Notes under the pieces: generated by a model | Seen by the model: the letters and a program-made list of their open reading frames with translations, nothing else | The model's database searches: none | What the model was told of the DNA's origin: nothing | From: Epiperipatus broadwayi | Taxonomy: Eukaryota > Onychophora > Udeonychophora > Euonychophora > Peripatidae | DNA: 64,000 nt | Direction: 5' to 3' | Assembly (NCBI GenBank): GCA_028023455.1 | Contig: JAQFVV010000111.1 | Location: 2,671,909-2,735,908 of the forward strand | In this document: positions 1 to 12,400 of the stretch, in pieces | Layout: each line of letters starts with the position of its first letter | Position numbering within the stretch: position 1 is the first letter of the stretch | Translations under genes and position numbers: made by a program

Positions 1-2429
1 CCCAGGACCTGATATTTTTGATGATTGGAAGGATCGTCCTATAGATGCACTAGTCTCAAAAACTATATTAGATGTATAAAGATATGAAAGAAAATGGTTC
101 ATATAAAAGATCTGGAAAAAAAGTTTGCATTTATTTATTAAAATTAATAAGCCATTTTGGAAAGCAAAAAGAAGACTGTTTTTTAATGAAGCAACTATAG
201 ATTAAGTATTAATTTATTAAAAAAATATCCTATTATAGATGTCAGCCCAATCTCATTATGGCTTTTAATAATTATTATTTTATTCAAATTCGCTTTACAT
301 AACCCAAAACAAGTGCTCTGTCTATCACTTTAAAATTTTATTTTTACTTGTGAACATTTTTCCAATTTTATCTTTTATTGTCCTCTGTTTGCTGTCAGTT
401 TTGCTATGATATTTTTTTATCATTTTATATACTTCTCTAATTTATATTCATTAATGTTAAATTTTAATCTTCAACCATTTTTTATTTTAGAATATCCAAA
501 AACATTAGAAAATGTAATTCTTTCATCATAACCCATTTCAGCCAAATCAGTTATTTCAGGTATTTTTTTATTTTATGATATATATATATATTATTAATTA
601 TTATATTATTTCAGGTATTTGCTCTATATATTTAAACAAATTTATAACTACTAAATTATAAAGGCCATTCCATCAAATGATCAAAATTCTACTAATGATG
701 TTAATATATAAAATATCTGTCTTTACAGTTTAATATTAGAAAAAAACATTAACAGTTTATGACTAAAGTATATAATATTTGTTAGTTGAAATAATATATA
801 AAGCAAATGTTTAAGAATATTTAAGATTTAATATATGCCAAAGCCATGTGAAATGATTGTTTCAATTAAAACATATCTTATGAGCAGACTTAGATTTTCT
901 GAAGTTTTTGGAAAGAGTTGTTCTAAAATAAAAACTTGTTGAGCATTTAATGTTAATAATTACATGTGCATGAATTCAAAAAAAAAATACAAAGTTCATG
1001 TGTGCTTTAAAGAGTTTGACATGAGTAAAGTATTGATATATTGAATCTGTCTTATGAAAGTTAATATTTCATATTGACAAAATGATTATTGAACTTTCCT
1101 TTAATTAGTTAATATTTAAACTATATAATATTTGTCATTTTAAAAAATGTAATTGTAATTTAACAAACATTTATCTAACTACTAATAATAGAATTACCCT
1201 AGTTTAAATTGTTTTCAATAAAATAAATAAATTAACTCATGCTAACCTATGTAAATGTAAACTGGGTGAGGCAAATATTTTATAAATCTATATAGTTATA
1301 AATATTTCTTATTATAACCCACAATGATTTTTTTTTGCTTTACCAAACAGAGGCGACATTTCGTTTCATCAAATCATTAATATTACAATCATTGCCAGAA
1401 GAAATCTGGATGTTTTTAGAAACCACCAAGAATAGATTTACTCATATGTGGCAACATATTCTTTATGATCTATTTATGCTTCAGTAAAATGACCAGGCTA
1501 AAACTTCACCTACAAAGTTTAGTGTTAATAGCTGTTAAAATGTAGCATATATTTGATTTTTAAGAAAAAAATACTATATTTAAATGAAATCTATTTTTTT
1601 AACATGAGCTCTGTCCAACATTTTGTGATTACATACTTATATAATCTTGCTTTTTTAAAGCTTTAATTGTTAATGTAATTCAAAATATGGCATTGTTTTG
1701 AGCAAGAATAAATTTTTGAGTCCAAATAAAATGATCATAATAGACAAAATTCTGGAAAATTAATTAATAACAAACTGTTTGAATTTATAGAACAATTATT
1801 ATTATTTCTAATAAGTTTAAGTCATAGCATATTGTTACTCTATAATGTGCATTATACTGGAAGAAAAATATTGATGTCTTTTTGAGATTGATGCCACATC
1901 AATATCCAAACAAGAAATAAAAGTACCGATAAAATGATCATAGGTAATATTATGCAAACAAACTATTATCATCATTTATTTATTATGTCTAGCAAGGTTG
2001 AATCACATGAAATTAAGGGTTTACAGAAAATTCAACAGCCAAAATGTATCTTTCATGACATAATGATCATACAAAGAAATTATACCCCTCTATATTCACA
2101 ATTAAACTTTTTTTTCTGGAAGATAAGTTTTTTTAAAAAACAAAAAAAAAAAAAGAAAAAAGTCCATATCAAAAAAAAAGTTGTACTTTCATGTGCTTAT
2201 ATTTACAAAAATGAAATATCATTATTAGTACTACTATCTTCCATTTTACCAGCATAATTATAAATGGTAGATAATATACATGTATTTAAATATTACATAT
2301 TGAGCATGTGTTCTGCCCATTCCTTTTTTGTGTATTTAATTAAACATATTAAAGTTCCTATATGTGAGGAGTTATACTGATATAAATTCAACATGGGTGG
2401 GGCAATAATACTGGCATCAACAAGGGCAT
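1..2429. other. AT-rich non-coding DNA, no gene seen
   Basis: I see no coding region or recognisable repeat here. The one longer open frame (1934-2257, plus) is rich in Lys/Asn/Phe from A and T runs, contains a run of lysines from an oligo-A tract and resembles no protein I know. It is most likely chance. Confidence 0.6.
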
Positions 2430-2726
2430 TCTTAGATTTTCAATGATATGGATAGCTAAAGAGTTGGAAGTAGAAAAGATTGAACTCTTCCCATTAAAGT
2501 TTGAAGATTTATTATCTGAATATAAAATGATAAGCACTGATGGTGATCTGGACCAACTGATGAGTGCTGCTTCGGCATGAAATACATATATTGGAGATCA
2601 TTTATCTTTTTACATGTGGTCATGTGAATCAGTTTTATAAAATGAGTGAATAGCTGCAGGGAGCTTGAAAGTCTGAGTTCAAGTTCTCTCTAATCACATT
2701 AAATTTAGTATAGTCAGTATATATGT
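2430..2726 (+). mobile_element. Hammerhead/tRNA-like composite SINE-like repeat, copy 1
   Basis: A repeat of about 295 bp whose second copy lies at 63548-63838 (plus). Both start near 'agattttcaatgatatgga' and stay alignable to the end. The element has two modules. The first is a hammerhead ribozyme fold (2544-2600). About 70 bp later comes a tRNA-like module (about 2640-2700) with 'gtgaatagctg' in the box A position, 'agcttgaaagtctgag' resembling an anticodon-arm region, and 'gagttcaagttct' resembling box B. A related tRNA-like module without a visible hammerhead lies at 17246-17310 (minus). The family is not one I can name. It resembles in principle the ribozyme-bearing SINE-like repeats of schistosomes, but with the ribozyme upstream of the tRNA-like part. 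No clear target-site duplication was found, so the ends are approximate. Confidence 0.65.
2544..2600 (+). ncRNA. Type I hammerhead ribozyme, complete core
   Basis: All conserved hammerhead positions can be placed. C3-A9 is CTGATGA (2557-2563). Stem II is GTGC (2564-2567) with GCAT (2575-2578) around a 7-nt loop; its closing pair is G-T. G12-A14 is GAA (2579-2581). A15.1 is 2582, and a 3-bp stem III, ATA/TAT, closes a 2-nt loop (2585-2586). U16.1 is 2589 and H17 is A2590, the predicted cleavage site. Stem I pairs CCAA (2553-2556) with TTGG (2591-2594) and, beyond a GGA bulge, TGATCT (2544-2549) with AGATCA (2595-2600). The very short stem III and open stem I are typical of type I hammerheads in animal retroelements. 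Activity is inferred from structure only; A at 17 is permitted but less usual than C. Confidence 0.75.
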
Positions 2727-2769
2727 GTACAAATATATATCTATAAAAATAAAAAAATGGTAATTAATT

Positions 2770-2883
2770 ATTATATACAGTTTTTAAATCTGCAGAAGTA
2801 CTTTTGGTTAATTCCTTAACCCTCCTGAGGAGGATTAAGGAATTAACTGAAAGTAAATCTGTGAATGGAAAGACTGTATATAA
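2770..2883. mobile_element. Palindromic MITE, possibly Tc1/mariner type
   Basis: An almost complete inverted repeat. The outer ends are TTATATACAGT (2770-2780) and its complement near 2873-2883. The inner arms TTAATTCCTTAACCCTCCT and AGGAGGATTAAGGAATTAA meet with almost no loop at 2826. The middle of the arms is less conserved. Terminal TATACAGT flanked by TA fits Tc1/mariner-derived MITEs, but the TA duplication cannot be separated from the AT-rich flanks. Confidence 0.5.
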
Positions 2884-5370
2884 CAGATAATTATCATAAT
2901 ATTTAATATTTTTGTCGTTATTACAATGGTTTTTTTAATTAACAAACATTTTATATATTTATCACTCCATATTTCTGCTATAAATTAAAATGTATACTCC
3001 TTATGTATATATCATATTTAGTATGTGTACATAATAATACTGTGCGTACATATTATAAATGTATGTTTTAATTAGTATAAATTTTCTTTTAAATATATAT
3101 TTTTTGAAATATATATTTCTTTTGTAATCTACTATGATTTTGTTTGTTATGTTGACAGGCTTTCTTTTCCTGCTATTTCTGCATTCTTTTTTTAAGCAGT
3201 CTCTTATTTTGTGTCATCTTTTTTTTGAATTACACTGAATTTATATATATAGATATACGTAAAAGTAGAAAACAATCTATGGTATAGAAAGTCTCAATTC
3301 AGTAAATTATTCTTGTATTTTTAAAATTTATTTTTTATATACTGTTGTAGCTATTGTAAGTAACTATTTATACAAATGTATTATTTATAATATACATTAA
3401 TTATTTATAATCAAATATTTTTTCCAATTTAAATGATGCCTTTTTGCTTCTGTAAAGTGAAAGTTGTTATTCGTTTGTTTTCATTCAGAAGTTCCAAAAA
3501 TTGTCCGATTATGTTACAGAATGAAGAGGGATTCACATGCATTTCAAATTAAGATTTTGTATGTTTAAGAAGGCAGCATTTTAGAATTTTTTCTTTACTC
3601 AAAAGATTGCAGAAAACCTATTTTAAATGACAATAGGCACTGAATGGCAATATTGTATGGAGAGTTTTGCCTCTTTAAATGACATTTATGTACTTACTGA
3701 CCATTGCAACTGCCTTTTTGCTTCTGTAAAGTGAAATTTTTTGTTTTATTTATTTTTATTCCTAAGCTTTAAAAAATTTGGCATCAAAATGTGTGAATTT
3801 TCACTCACTTACTACTCTTTATTTTTGAATAAAGTAATTATTTCTAACTTTTTGTCAAATTTCATGTCTGGTTGCTTACTAATGAAAACTGCACTTGTAA
3901 ATTATATTTTTATTAACAATGATAAATGTTCATTTTAAATTTTAATTTGAGTTTTGATCAAATTGTTTAATTGAAACAAGCGATCAAATAAAATATAATA
4001 TTCCTTGTACATATATTGCTTAAAACTGTTATTTTTGTAAATAATCACCCTAAATAAATTAAAATGTTATTAAATTGAAAAAAAAAAAGCCCTCTTGCAG
4101 CCACTATTTAAAACAAATGAAAGTTGTAAAATAATAATTAATGGTGATACACGAAGTTATTGAATATGTTTCATATTTTCCCCAGCCTCTGTTTCACATC
4201 TATCAAAGTAGTTGACATACTGAAAAGATAAGAGTTTCAAATTGATTTTGCTGGCATAACATAGTTATATATCATTTTTCAAGCAATTCTATTGAATTTA
4301 CATATATTAAATCTCGTTTTTAAAATTTCATTCTAACTTATAAAAAGTTAATAAAGAAACAAACTGATTTTCCAAAATCAATAAAAGCATTTAATAAATA
4401 TAATTTTGTTTATTTTTCCATTATGTTTATTATTATCTTTATTTATTATTACAAGTAGTCTACTGTTAATCAAAACACTATTACTTCAAAACTTTTATTA
4501 TCTGAACAAAAGTAGAAAGTCTTGTTTTGATTACTGCTATATAAAATTTTTATGCTGACATAAACGTAAGCATATTCTGTATTGTCATTAATATTGTAAA
4601 TTTATAGAGTATACAAAAGGTATACAATTATATATAGTGAAATTAATGTTTAGTTAAATTGTTAGCACAGTTTAAATTTTATAATAAGGAGAGATTTTAT
4701 TGTTGAAATATGAAATTTTGCAAATCCAATAAGTTTATTTACTATAATAAGCATGTTTAAAATATGTGATGTCTTTCTCTGTTACATACAATATAACGCA
4801 CTTCATGTTTCATCGAGAATTCTTTAGAAATAGAAGGGTTATGTTATTGGTTTGATAATTTTTTTGGTGTGGTATATAGATGTATATTTATTTGGATGGT
4901 AGTATATGTGTAGAGATTGGTGAACTTATTTTCTAAACGTGAACTAAATTCTATTTATTTTATTTAATTTTTTGTTTCTAAGAGGGCCTTTTTCCTTCCC
5001 CCATTTCAGTTTACCATCAATATATATATATATATATATATGCCTTTAGTAATTTTTTAAAACTTGTCAAATAGATGTTATTTCTTTTATCAGCATTTCT
5101 TAGTCGACTTCTTAAGAATCATCTTATTAAAACAAATCTGTCAAGATGACATGCCTGTCACTTTTATAATAAAATCAACTGAGTTAAAAAAAAGATTTTT
5201 TGTGTTGTGCTATAAAAACTGAACATACTTAAGCATAAAAATATATATTTATTTAAAATTAAAATTTTGATTTATAAATATAATCAATCACATTTTTTCA
5301 TTAACTTTTTGTTTCTTTGAAAACAACAACTCATGTAATTTACTTTTATTGTTTTCATTCATATACATAA
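2884..5370. other. AT-rich non-coding DNA with one 275-bp-spaced direct repeat
   Basis: No gene is visible. A 28-bp stretch containing 'tgcctttttgcttctg' occurs at about 3439-3466 and again at about 3712-3739. Between them, 3642-3682 contains 'gtatggagagttttgcct', the terminal motif of the foldback family at 7005-7412, 24690-24866 and 59556-59662, so a decayed fragment of that family is present. The frame at 3741-3938 shows no domain. Confidence 0.45.
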
Positions 5371-5380
5371 AGTTTGAAGA

Positions 5381-5453
5381 GGCTTCTAGTGTAGTGGTTA
5401 ATCTTCTCACTTGATTAACCCATGACATGAGTTTTAATTTTGGCAAAACTTGA
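5381..5453 (+). repeat. Degenerate tRNA-derived SINE head
   Basis: The stretch 'ctagtgtagtggttaatc' fits a pol III box A (TAGTGTAGTGG). It is followed after the usual spacing by 'catgacatgagttttaatt', a decayed box B region. The remaining sequence does not fold into a convincing tRNA. It is probably the head of an old tRNA-derived SINE. Confidence 0.4.
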
Positions 5454-5583
5454 AAATTCATTGATAGATGATTCACAATTTTTTTATAGAATTATTAGCA
5501 AATAAATGGAGATCTACCTATCACTATACAATAAAGATAAAACCTCTTTTGATAAAATCAATATATATATATATTGTTTAAAG

Positions 5584-6062
5584 GAAGTTGCCTTGACAAC
5601 AGATTGAGATTGTTGATTGTTATTGATATTGATATGCTTTGTTAAATTATGTCACGTGATATATGACTTGATTTCTTTGCCAATACATTTTTTGTTATTA
5701 AGGCTTTGGCAATTTTGTATTGCTAAAGCTATTAATATATAGTGTATCTGAACTTAGTTCAGTCTCATATGGGCATTTAAGTTAAATATCTGGCTTTGAA
5801 AACATATGGATGTGTGAAAATTTCAGATTTTCTACTTAATATTTAACCATTAGATAAAGTGCTGGGCTTGACCTGGTATTTTAAATCTAATGCTTGAATA
5901 TCCTAGCATCTCACTGAGAAAACCAGAAGCAAAAAACAATTTGGGATTGGGGATATTCCGAAAAGGTTGTTAAGAGCTATTGGCAAGCCCATTAGATAAC
6001 ATTTATAATACAAGTTTCTTAAATTAGGTCATGTGCTATATGACTTGATTTCTTTGCAAACA
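5584..6062 (+). mobile_element. Hammerhead-bearing non-autonomous retroelement, about 1.1 units, degenerate
   Basis: This stretch is the homologue of 35809-36390. It shares the segment around 'ggcaattttgtattgctaaag', the segment 'atctgaacttagttcagtc' and a hammerhead-like region. The segment containing 'tatgacttgatttctttgc' occurs at about 5644-5688 and again at about 6018-6060, giving a head-to-tail period of about 374 bp. One full unit is therefore followed by a partial second one, as in Penelope-type pseudo-LTRs and hammerhead retrozymes. A hammerhead remnant lies at 5897-5957. The start at 5584 is a segment shared with the tandem repeat at 27683-28260. Confidence 0.55.
5897..5957 (+). ncRNA. 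Degenerate hammerhead ribozyme remnant
   Basis: It aligns with the intact copy at 36221-36281. The outer stem I (AATATCCT with GGGATATT) is kept. The core reads CTGAGAA instead of CTGANGA, the G of GAAA is lost, and the stem III/cleavage region is 'aacaatttg'. It should be inactive. Confidence 0.45.
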
Positions 6063-7004
6063 CAAATAAATACAAGTAACTTTCATTATACATTATTTCA
6101 TGTAATCCACCATGTCTCATCAATTAAAAGTTATTGTATTTTATGTATTTATTATGCATCCATATGATAAATCATTTAATTCTTTATCTTATGCAATACA
6201 TTGTAAAACGAGCAGTTCTTTGTTTAATGTTTTGACAATAAGACTGAGTAAAGTCAGAAACTAATCTCAGATGGAAATGTAATTGCACTGTTAATTGATA
6301 ATTATTGATTATATATGATATATCTAAAGTTGCATTATCAACACCCACATGTATATTATTCAGTTAAATTAAAGTCTAATTTTTATATTATAACATAGGA
6401 GCACTGTAAATGAAATGGCATGCTAACATACAGTAAGGTCCTTTAAGATGAGGATTTATAAATTGAATTCTTTTTTCATTAAATTAAGGCTAATACAACA
6501 AACACAAATACTTACAATTAATGCTGAAATGGTAGTTATTATTATATTATCTTACATGATGTTTTTTTATTGTTTGCAATCAAAACAAGCTATACTTATT
6601 ATTTTTTAATTATTTTACATTTTGGACATAAACTTTAGAACACTAAAAAAAAAAAAGAAATTTACAATAAAAAGCTGTAAAACTTTTAGTGAATAAAAAT
6701 GTAATGCTCGATGCAATTGGTTGATATATGGTGAATGTATGTAAGATATTTCAGGGCTTTTCTGAAATACTGAGATTGAAAATTTGTAATTTTGTTCTTG
6801 TTTTTAGAAAATAAATTTAAATTTTCATTATGAGGCAGAAAACAGAGAATGTAGTGTTAAGAAGAACTGAAAAATGTATAAAAGTATCAATAAATAAAAA
6901 TGGTACAATGAACACTATTACTTAACATAGGACACATATACATAAAATGTTTCAGAACTTTTCAGAAAAACAAATAAGAAAACTGAGTAATAAACCAATA
7001 AACA

Positions 7005-7412
7005 TCACATGACCACACCTCTTATGCTTGTGTATAACTGTTGTTAAAACAGGCAAAACTCACTATATATATTGCCACACACAGCAAGCTAGGGTAATCA
7101 ATGGATGCCAGAAGACTTGTGCATAAAATCCCCATCTAGTGCCTACTCATCCAATATCCCCAGACTAGTTAAATGGAGATAAAAGGTGGTTGCTAGAGGA
7201 TTGCCATTAGATTCTAAGATCTAGGTGCAGTGCTCTCAGATCCAAGGCTCCTCGCTGATGAAGGCCATAAGCCAAAAACTAGTCTGGGGATATTGGATGA
7301 GTAAGCACTAGATGGGGATTTTATGCACAAACCTTCTGGCATCCATTGATTACTCTAGCTTGCTGTGTGTGACAATATATATATATAGTGAGTTTTGCCT
7401 GTTTTAAAAACT
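7005..7412. mobile_element. Foldback element with hammerhead-like core
   Basis: A large inverted repeat: left arm about 7045-7170, right arm about 7276-7407, joined by a central segment of about 105 bp. Each arm carries 'tagatggggattttatgc', 'ggcatccattgattactc', 'gcttgctgtgtgtg' and 'agtgagttttgcctg' in the same order (left arm read on the minus strand). Related sequence lies at 24690-24866 and 59556-59662 (minus), so this is a family. The outer flank 7005-7044 ('catcacatgaccaca' and 'cttatgcttgtgta') also recurs in those copies. The right arm includes the 3' half of a hammerhead; the left arm starts inside that hammerhead's stem III. Confidence 0.65.
7240..7298 (+). ncRNA. Type I hammerhead ribozyme, probably inactivated
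   Basis: CTGATGA (7255-7261) is followed by stem II GGC/GCC around CATAA (7263-7273), flanked by an A/A mismatch. AAA stands where GAA is needed (7275-7277). Palindromic stem III ACTAGT (7278-7283) is followed by C7284 as the cleavage residue. Stem I pairs TCCTCG (7249-7254) with TGGGGA (7285-7290) and, past an internal loop, ATCCAA (7240-7245) with TTGGAT (7293-7298). Loss of G12 should abolish cleavage. The six-base palindromic stem III suggests the parent worked as a dimer. Confidence 0.6.
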
Positions 7413-8033
7413 GAGTAATGCCATAAAAAGCTAAAGAAAAAAGTGAAGATTAGTGAGTTGTATTAGTTTAAACTTGCTTTTGCTGTTTTTTAAAAATGGT
7501 TTCCATTTTAGCTCTGAGATGGAAAATAATCTTACAATTTAGCACCAAGGAAAAATAATTTTAAAGGAAAAAAGTGCGAGTTTTGCAAACAAAATGAAAA
7601 AAATCAATGTTCTTCGAATTTTTCTTTTTGATAAATTTCTATATGTCAATGTAAACAACTGGAAATAGATGATATCATGAACAAGCTTTTGAGACTAATT
7701 CCTTCATTATAGCAAGCCTACTGGATTTACTATTGTAGTATAAAAAGTGTTTGTCTTTTTTAATTTATGTATTAATTTTTTTAAAATAAGAAAAAGAAAT
7801 GATGATGATCATAAATTTGTAATAACTTAACATTCATCATTGTGAGCAACCATTTACAAATAAGTATAGCTATTCTAACCCTAGAAGTAATTTTTTTAAA
7901 AAAAGATAAATGTTACAAAGATAAAAAAGAAAAGAGAAAGATTTGATTAACAATTGCATCTGGGTAATTTAAAAATGGCTATTTTTAATTACCATATTTC
8001 AACAGTTAATAATTAATATACTATCACATAAAC

Positions 8034-8411
8034 CAGGGGTCCCCAACCCTATGCCGCAGACCATTTTACATGTGCCCACTGCTATCTGAACACAATAAAA
8101 AATTGTTTATTTGATACAAATAAATTTAATTTTTAAAATTTCTTATAAATTATTGTATTATATTATAATCAAATTGTAGGGCATACTATACTTTTACAGC
8201 GTAAAAATATAAACGTTAATTATATATTATAATTTTATTTTTGAAATAAATATTTTTTTGTACATTATGTGTATTATTAACAATATCCAACTATAAATTT
8301 ACATTGAAAAATAAATGGTGCCTGCCACCTGGTTGAAAAAATAAATGGTGCCCGCCACCTGGCTGGTATTACAGAATGTGCTCTTAAGTGCAAAAAAGTT
8401 GGGGACCCCTG
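8034..8411. mobile_element. hAT-superfamily MITE
   Basis: A 378-bp non-autonomous element. The 5' end is CAGGGGTCCCCAACC and the 3' end GTTGGGGACCCCTG, a near-perfect terminal inverted repeat of the kind common to Charlie-like hAT elements. It is flanked by a perfect 8-bp target duplication ACATAAAC (8026-8033 and 8412-8419), the size hAT transposases make. Inside, a 30-bp unit ending 'ccacctgg' is tandemly duplicated near 8308-8364. There is no coding capacity; a 94-aa frame crossing it on minus (8277-8561) is incidental. The intact duplication suggests a fairly recent insertion. Confidence 0.92.
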
Positions 8412-8436
8412 ACATAAACAATACATGTGTGCAACA

Positions 8437-9470
8437 AAAACAACAATAACAATAACAACAACAATAATAATAATAATTATTATTATTATTTTATTTTTTT
8501 TTATTTCTTTATTACGAAATGAACAATAAATGTATAATACAGTGATATAAATTCCATACAAGAAAAATCTTGAGTGAGAAATTTAAATGTAACAACTAAA
8601 AACACTAATAAAATACAAAAAGTATAAATATAACATAAAATATTAAAATGACACAGATATTATATTTGGCAATTCAACCATAGTAGCAAATAATTACAAG
8701 ATAGCATACAGTATAAACAACAACAAAACAACACATTTAGCATAATATAACCAATGCCATAAATGCTTTTTATAAATCAAATAACTAGTGTTCATTAAAT
8801 TCATAGAACAGTCTCTTATAAACATATTAAATAATTTGAGACCATTATAACTAAATTGCTTCCTACTGGATGTTTTAAGAAAATTAGGTAAATCCAGATG
8901 ATATTCAGTAGATATATGAGTATTTACAACAGAAGATATAGTATCCTAATGAATTTTTTTTACAATAAATATCAAAAATTAGTCTATACTTATACAAATC
9001 AAAAACATCTAGTATAAGTCTCATAAATATCTGTAATAGATGTGGACTGTGATCTACCAAAATGATACACATTGTATGATTCTGTAAAACAGACAAAGTA
9101 GTCATTGCAAAAGTAGAACAGTTCCCCCAAACTGATATATTATAACATAATAAGCTTTGATAAGAAAAAAATATACAAAGTAATCAAAGCTGACCCAGGA
9201 AAAAATTTAGATAAGTAGAAAACATAATTTAATTTATGTAAACGAGAACAAAGAAAGTCAATATGATTTCACCAGGATAGTCTGGAGTCAATAAAAACAC
9301 CTAGATAGCAAATATTATCAACAAGTGAAATGCTAGCACAAATAGAAGTGCTATTGCAATTCCAAAAATACTTATTACAAATAGTAATGCTAAGTGAATG
9401 AATATTTGACTTATAAGAAAAATTAATTGTTTTGTTTTATTCAGATTAATTGATAAACCATTAAAAGCTA
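8437..9470 (-). pseudogene. CR1-like LINE, reverse transcriptase C-terminal region and 3' tail
   Basis: Read on the minus strand with frameshifts, about 9330-9060 gives 'YLGVFIDSRLSW', then 'FLCSRLHKLNYVFYL', 'FFPGSALITLYYSLF', and 'ISVWGNCSTFAMTTLSVLQN'. This is the stretch after the YADD box in CR1/Jockey-like reverse transcriptases (thumb and connection region). Further down, decayed sequence leads to a 3' end of AAT/AAC trinucleotide repeats (8437-8485), a normal CR1-type tail. The 66-aa open frame at 8905-9105 is one unbroken piece of it. The catalytic domain is absent: a 5'-truncated dead copy. Confidence 0.65.
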
Positions 9471-12400
9471 ATCATAATAATATTTATATTCAAACAGAAA
9501 ACAATAGCAAATAATTGTTATTTAAGTTTAAAAAAAAATTGTAAAAATTAAGTGAAATATTTTTTCTTTCTGAAAATACAAATATATTGCATAAACCAAA
9601 TGAATTATAAAAGTCATTTTTCTAATCAAACACCGTATGTAATTTTAATATAAAAAAATAGTTAACAATGAATATGAAACTAATGAAATAAAATATTTTA
9701 ATGTTTTTAACTGATTAAAAAGCTTAAATTTTTTAGCTTTTTATAAATAAAAACGATGGTTTCCAAGCATGATCATTATTTAAAAAATAATACAACAGTG
9801 GTTAAGAGACTCAATGTTTTTTTTTATTTAAAATTTACTTTTAAAAAAAGATATATATAATAGGAGGAAGATATTTTTGGGTTTTTATTTTTTTTATTAG
9901 CATTCTTTCATGATTTGATTTTTTAGGGCATAATTTGTAGCTTACTTGTTACAGCTATTACAATACTTTTTGTGTTACACGTAGCTTTTACATCTACTTG
10001 GATAATTTTGTGTATATAAGAGATAATTAAAGAATTATTTTGCTTAAAATAAAAATTCAGGCAAATACACACACTTATAAATATATACAAAAAATATTTC
10101 ATCACATTATTTCAAAATCGTATAGCTATAGATATGGAAAAATATATAAATGGCTCATAATATGCATTTTGAGTAAAACAAGTCTTGTCTTAGAATAAGG
10201 TATTTCAATATTTTCTATTACATATCTCTGCCATGGACTAATATTTATAAACATTGTATGTAGAATGATAGTAGGGTCCATTATAGAGTGATGGAGTTAA
10301 GACATGATTCTTAAATTAAATTTTAAACTGTAATTTTTGATCTCCTCAGAACTGACCATTCAATTATTTTTTATTTATGTAAATTAATCAACCTAATTTG
10401 CGAATGTTAATTTTTAACTAGTACTTATTTTAAGTAACAATCTTTAATAAATACAAAACTGATACTAAATTATCTTTTACTAGAATATAAATTCTTACAT
10501 TTTTAAAAATCTTGTAGAAAGACTTCAAACTTTAATAATAATCAAATATATCTATTAATTTTGTGAACTTGAAAGGAGATTTTTTTATATAATTCATTTC
10601 TTCATATTTTTCATGAACAATCTTATATCTTGAAAAATTATTTTTATAACTTACTTGACTGAAAGTATATTGCTGTAGGGTTTGGAAAAAATTCTAAATG
10701 GCTTCTAATATGCATAATGATACTAAAACAGCTTTTAACAATAAGATAAAACAGTACTCATTTAACTATAAAAATAATTTCTGAAGACACAAAATACATG
10801 AGAAATGTGAGATAATGGGTTAAATGGTGGAAAAAATATTCTATATTAGGAATGAATAAAAATATAATTATATACACAACTTTTCACTTCTTTTTCTTTT
10901 TAAATTATAGCTCCATGATAATAAATATATAAATTCAACAATCCTTCTTTTTCTTTTTAAAACTTGTTTTATTCCAAACTATAATTTTATTTCTCTTCCA
11001 TACAACGTTTCAACTACATTCTGTAGTCATTATCAAGTTTCCTAAAACTAGAATTATTTGTATATTTATTGAAAGATTGTTATTGAAACCTAGTTGATAA
11101 AAACAGACTTTGTAACATAGAAATATCGAATTCACACAAGACTAGAAATGGTATATATCTACCTGCTAGATCATATATAAGTATTAAGTGAGGTTATAAA
11201 AATGGCTAATAAAAAGGAACAGCATTGTAAATTTAGTTTGTATCTTACAAACAAAATATCCAGACACCGAAAGCGAGTATGTAATGACATAAAAAAATCA
11301 AAATGGAAAATGGGGCACTAAAAATATTAATATTAATAAGTGTGCTTCAAAAAAGCGATTTCATTTCATCAAAACTTAATAATTGTTTGGAAAGCATTTT
11401 GTGGATTAAAAGAAAAAATTGAGAAAATAAAAATCGAGATTTATGATGTCATCTGGATTGTAAAGATGATGCGATTACTTCACAAACAATGCCTTAAAAC
11501 TTTAAGAAATATTATAAGAGTTAAAAGCTAACAAAACTTGTAATATTCAACAGCTTATTAAAAAAAAAAAAATAGAAAGTAAAAATTGTCAGCAATGAAC
11601 TGGGGAAAAATAATTATTCAACTTTTTTGTCAGATTATAGATGAAAATATAGTAGATGTAATTAGTTTTTTAAAGTTCAAATTAGAGTGATTTGTGTAAA
11701 AATTAATTATTGTTATAAATAATGGATTTGTAAATATCAAAAATTATACACTTTTCATAATAATGATTTTAATAAGTAAATTCTACCAGAGTACATTTAT
11801 AAATCTAGACTTGGAGACGTTAGGGGGGTGGGTGAGTGTAGCAATTAAAAATCAAATAAATAAAAATGAAAGAATTAACAAGAAGCTTTAAAAGCAAATA
11901 CAGAGATAGGTGTATAAATAAGTATATCTGAAATTATTAAGGAAATTTAAAATCTAAAATAAAATAAAAGTGAAAAAGTTTTTAGAAACAATATTAAGTG
12001 GACAACTATAGTTACATAAAGGATCTCAAAACGATTTTAAGATGAATAGTTAAGAAGGTTTCTTGAAGTAATGTGAACAAGTGAAACAACTGAGAAAAAA
12101 ACCCACCAGAATAAACATGAAGATATCACCCCATAGTTGTCTGATTGTGCACAAAAATAATATTTATCTATCATCTTCATCATTTTTACTATTATCTTTC
12201 TACTACAGAGTGCAGATTTTTTAAAAAGTTTCAGTTTATTAGAATTAGAATTTCTTTTTCATATTACTAAAAAATTTTTTTTATCTCATAAATACATTTC
12301 ATCCATGATCTTTGCTGACGTCTTTTATAACATCTAGAAATACAGTTTAGCATCGTAATTGTTAATCTATTATTACATCTCCAAAACATGACTAGATTAA

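Noticed and set aside
8277-8561. 94-aa minus-strand frame with a run of isoleucines
   Set aside because: It is built from the end of the hAT MITE and an AAT/AAC repeat.
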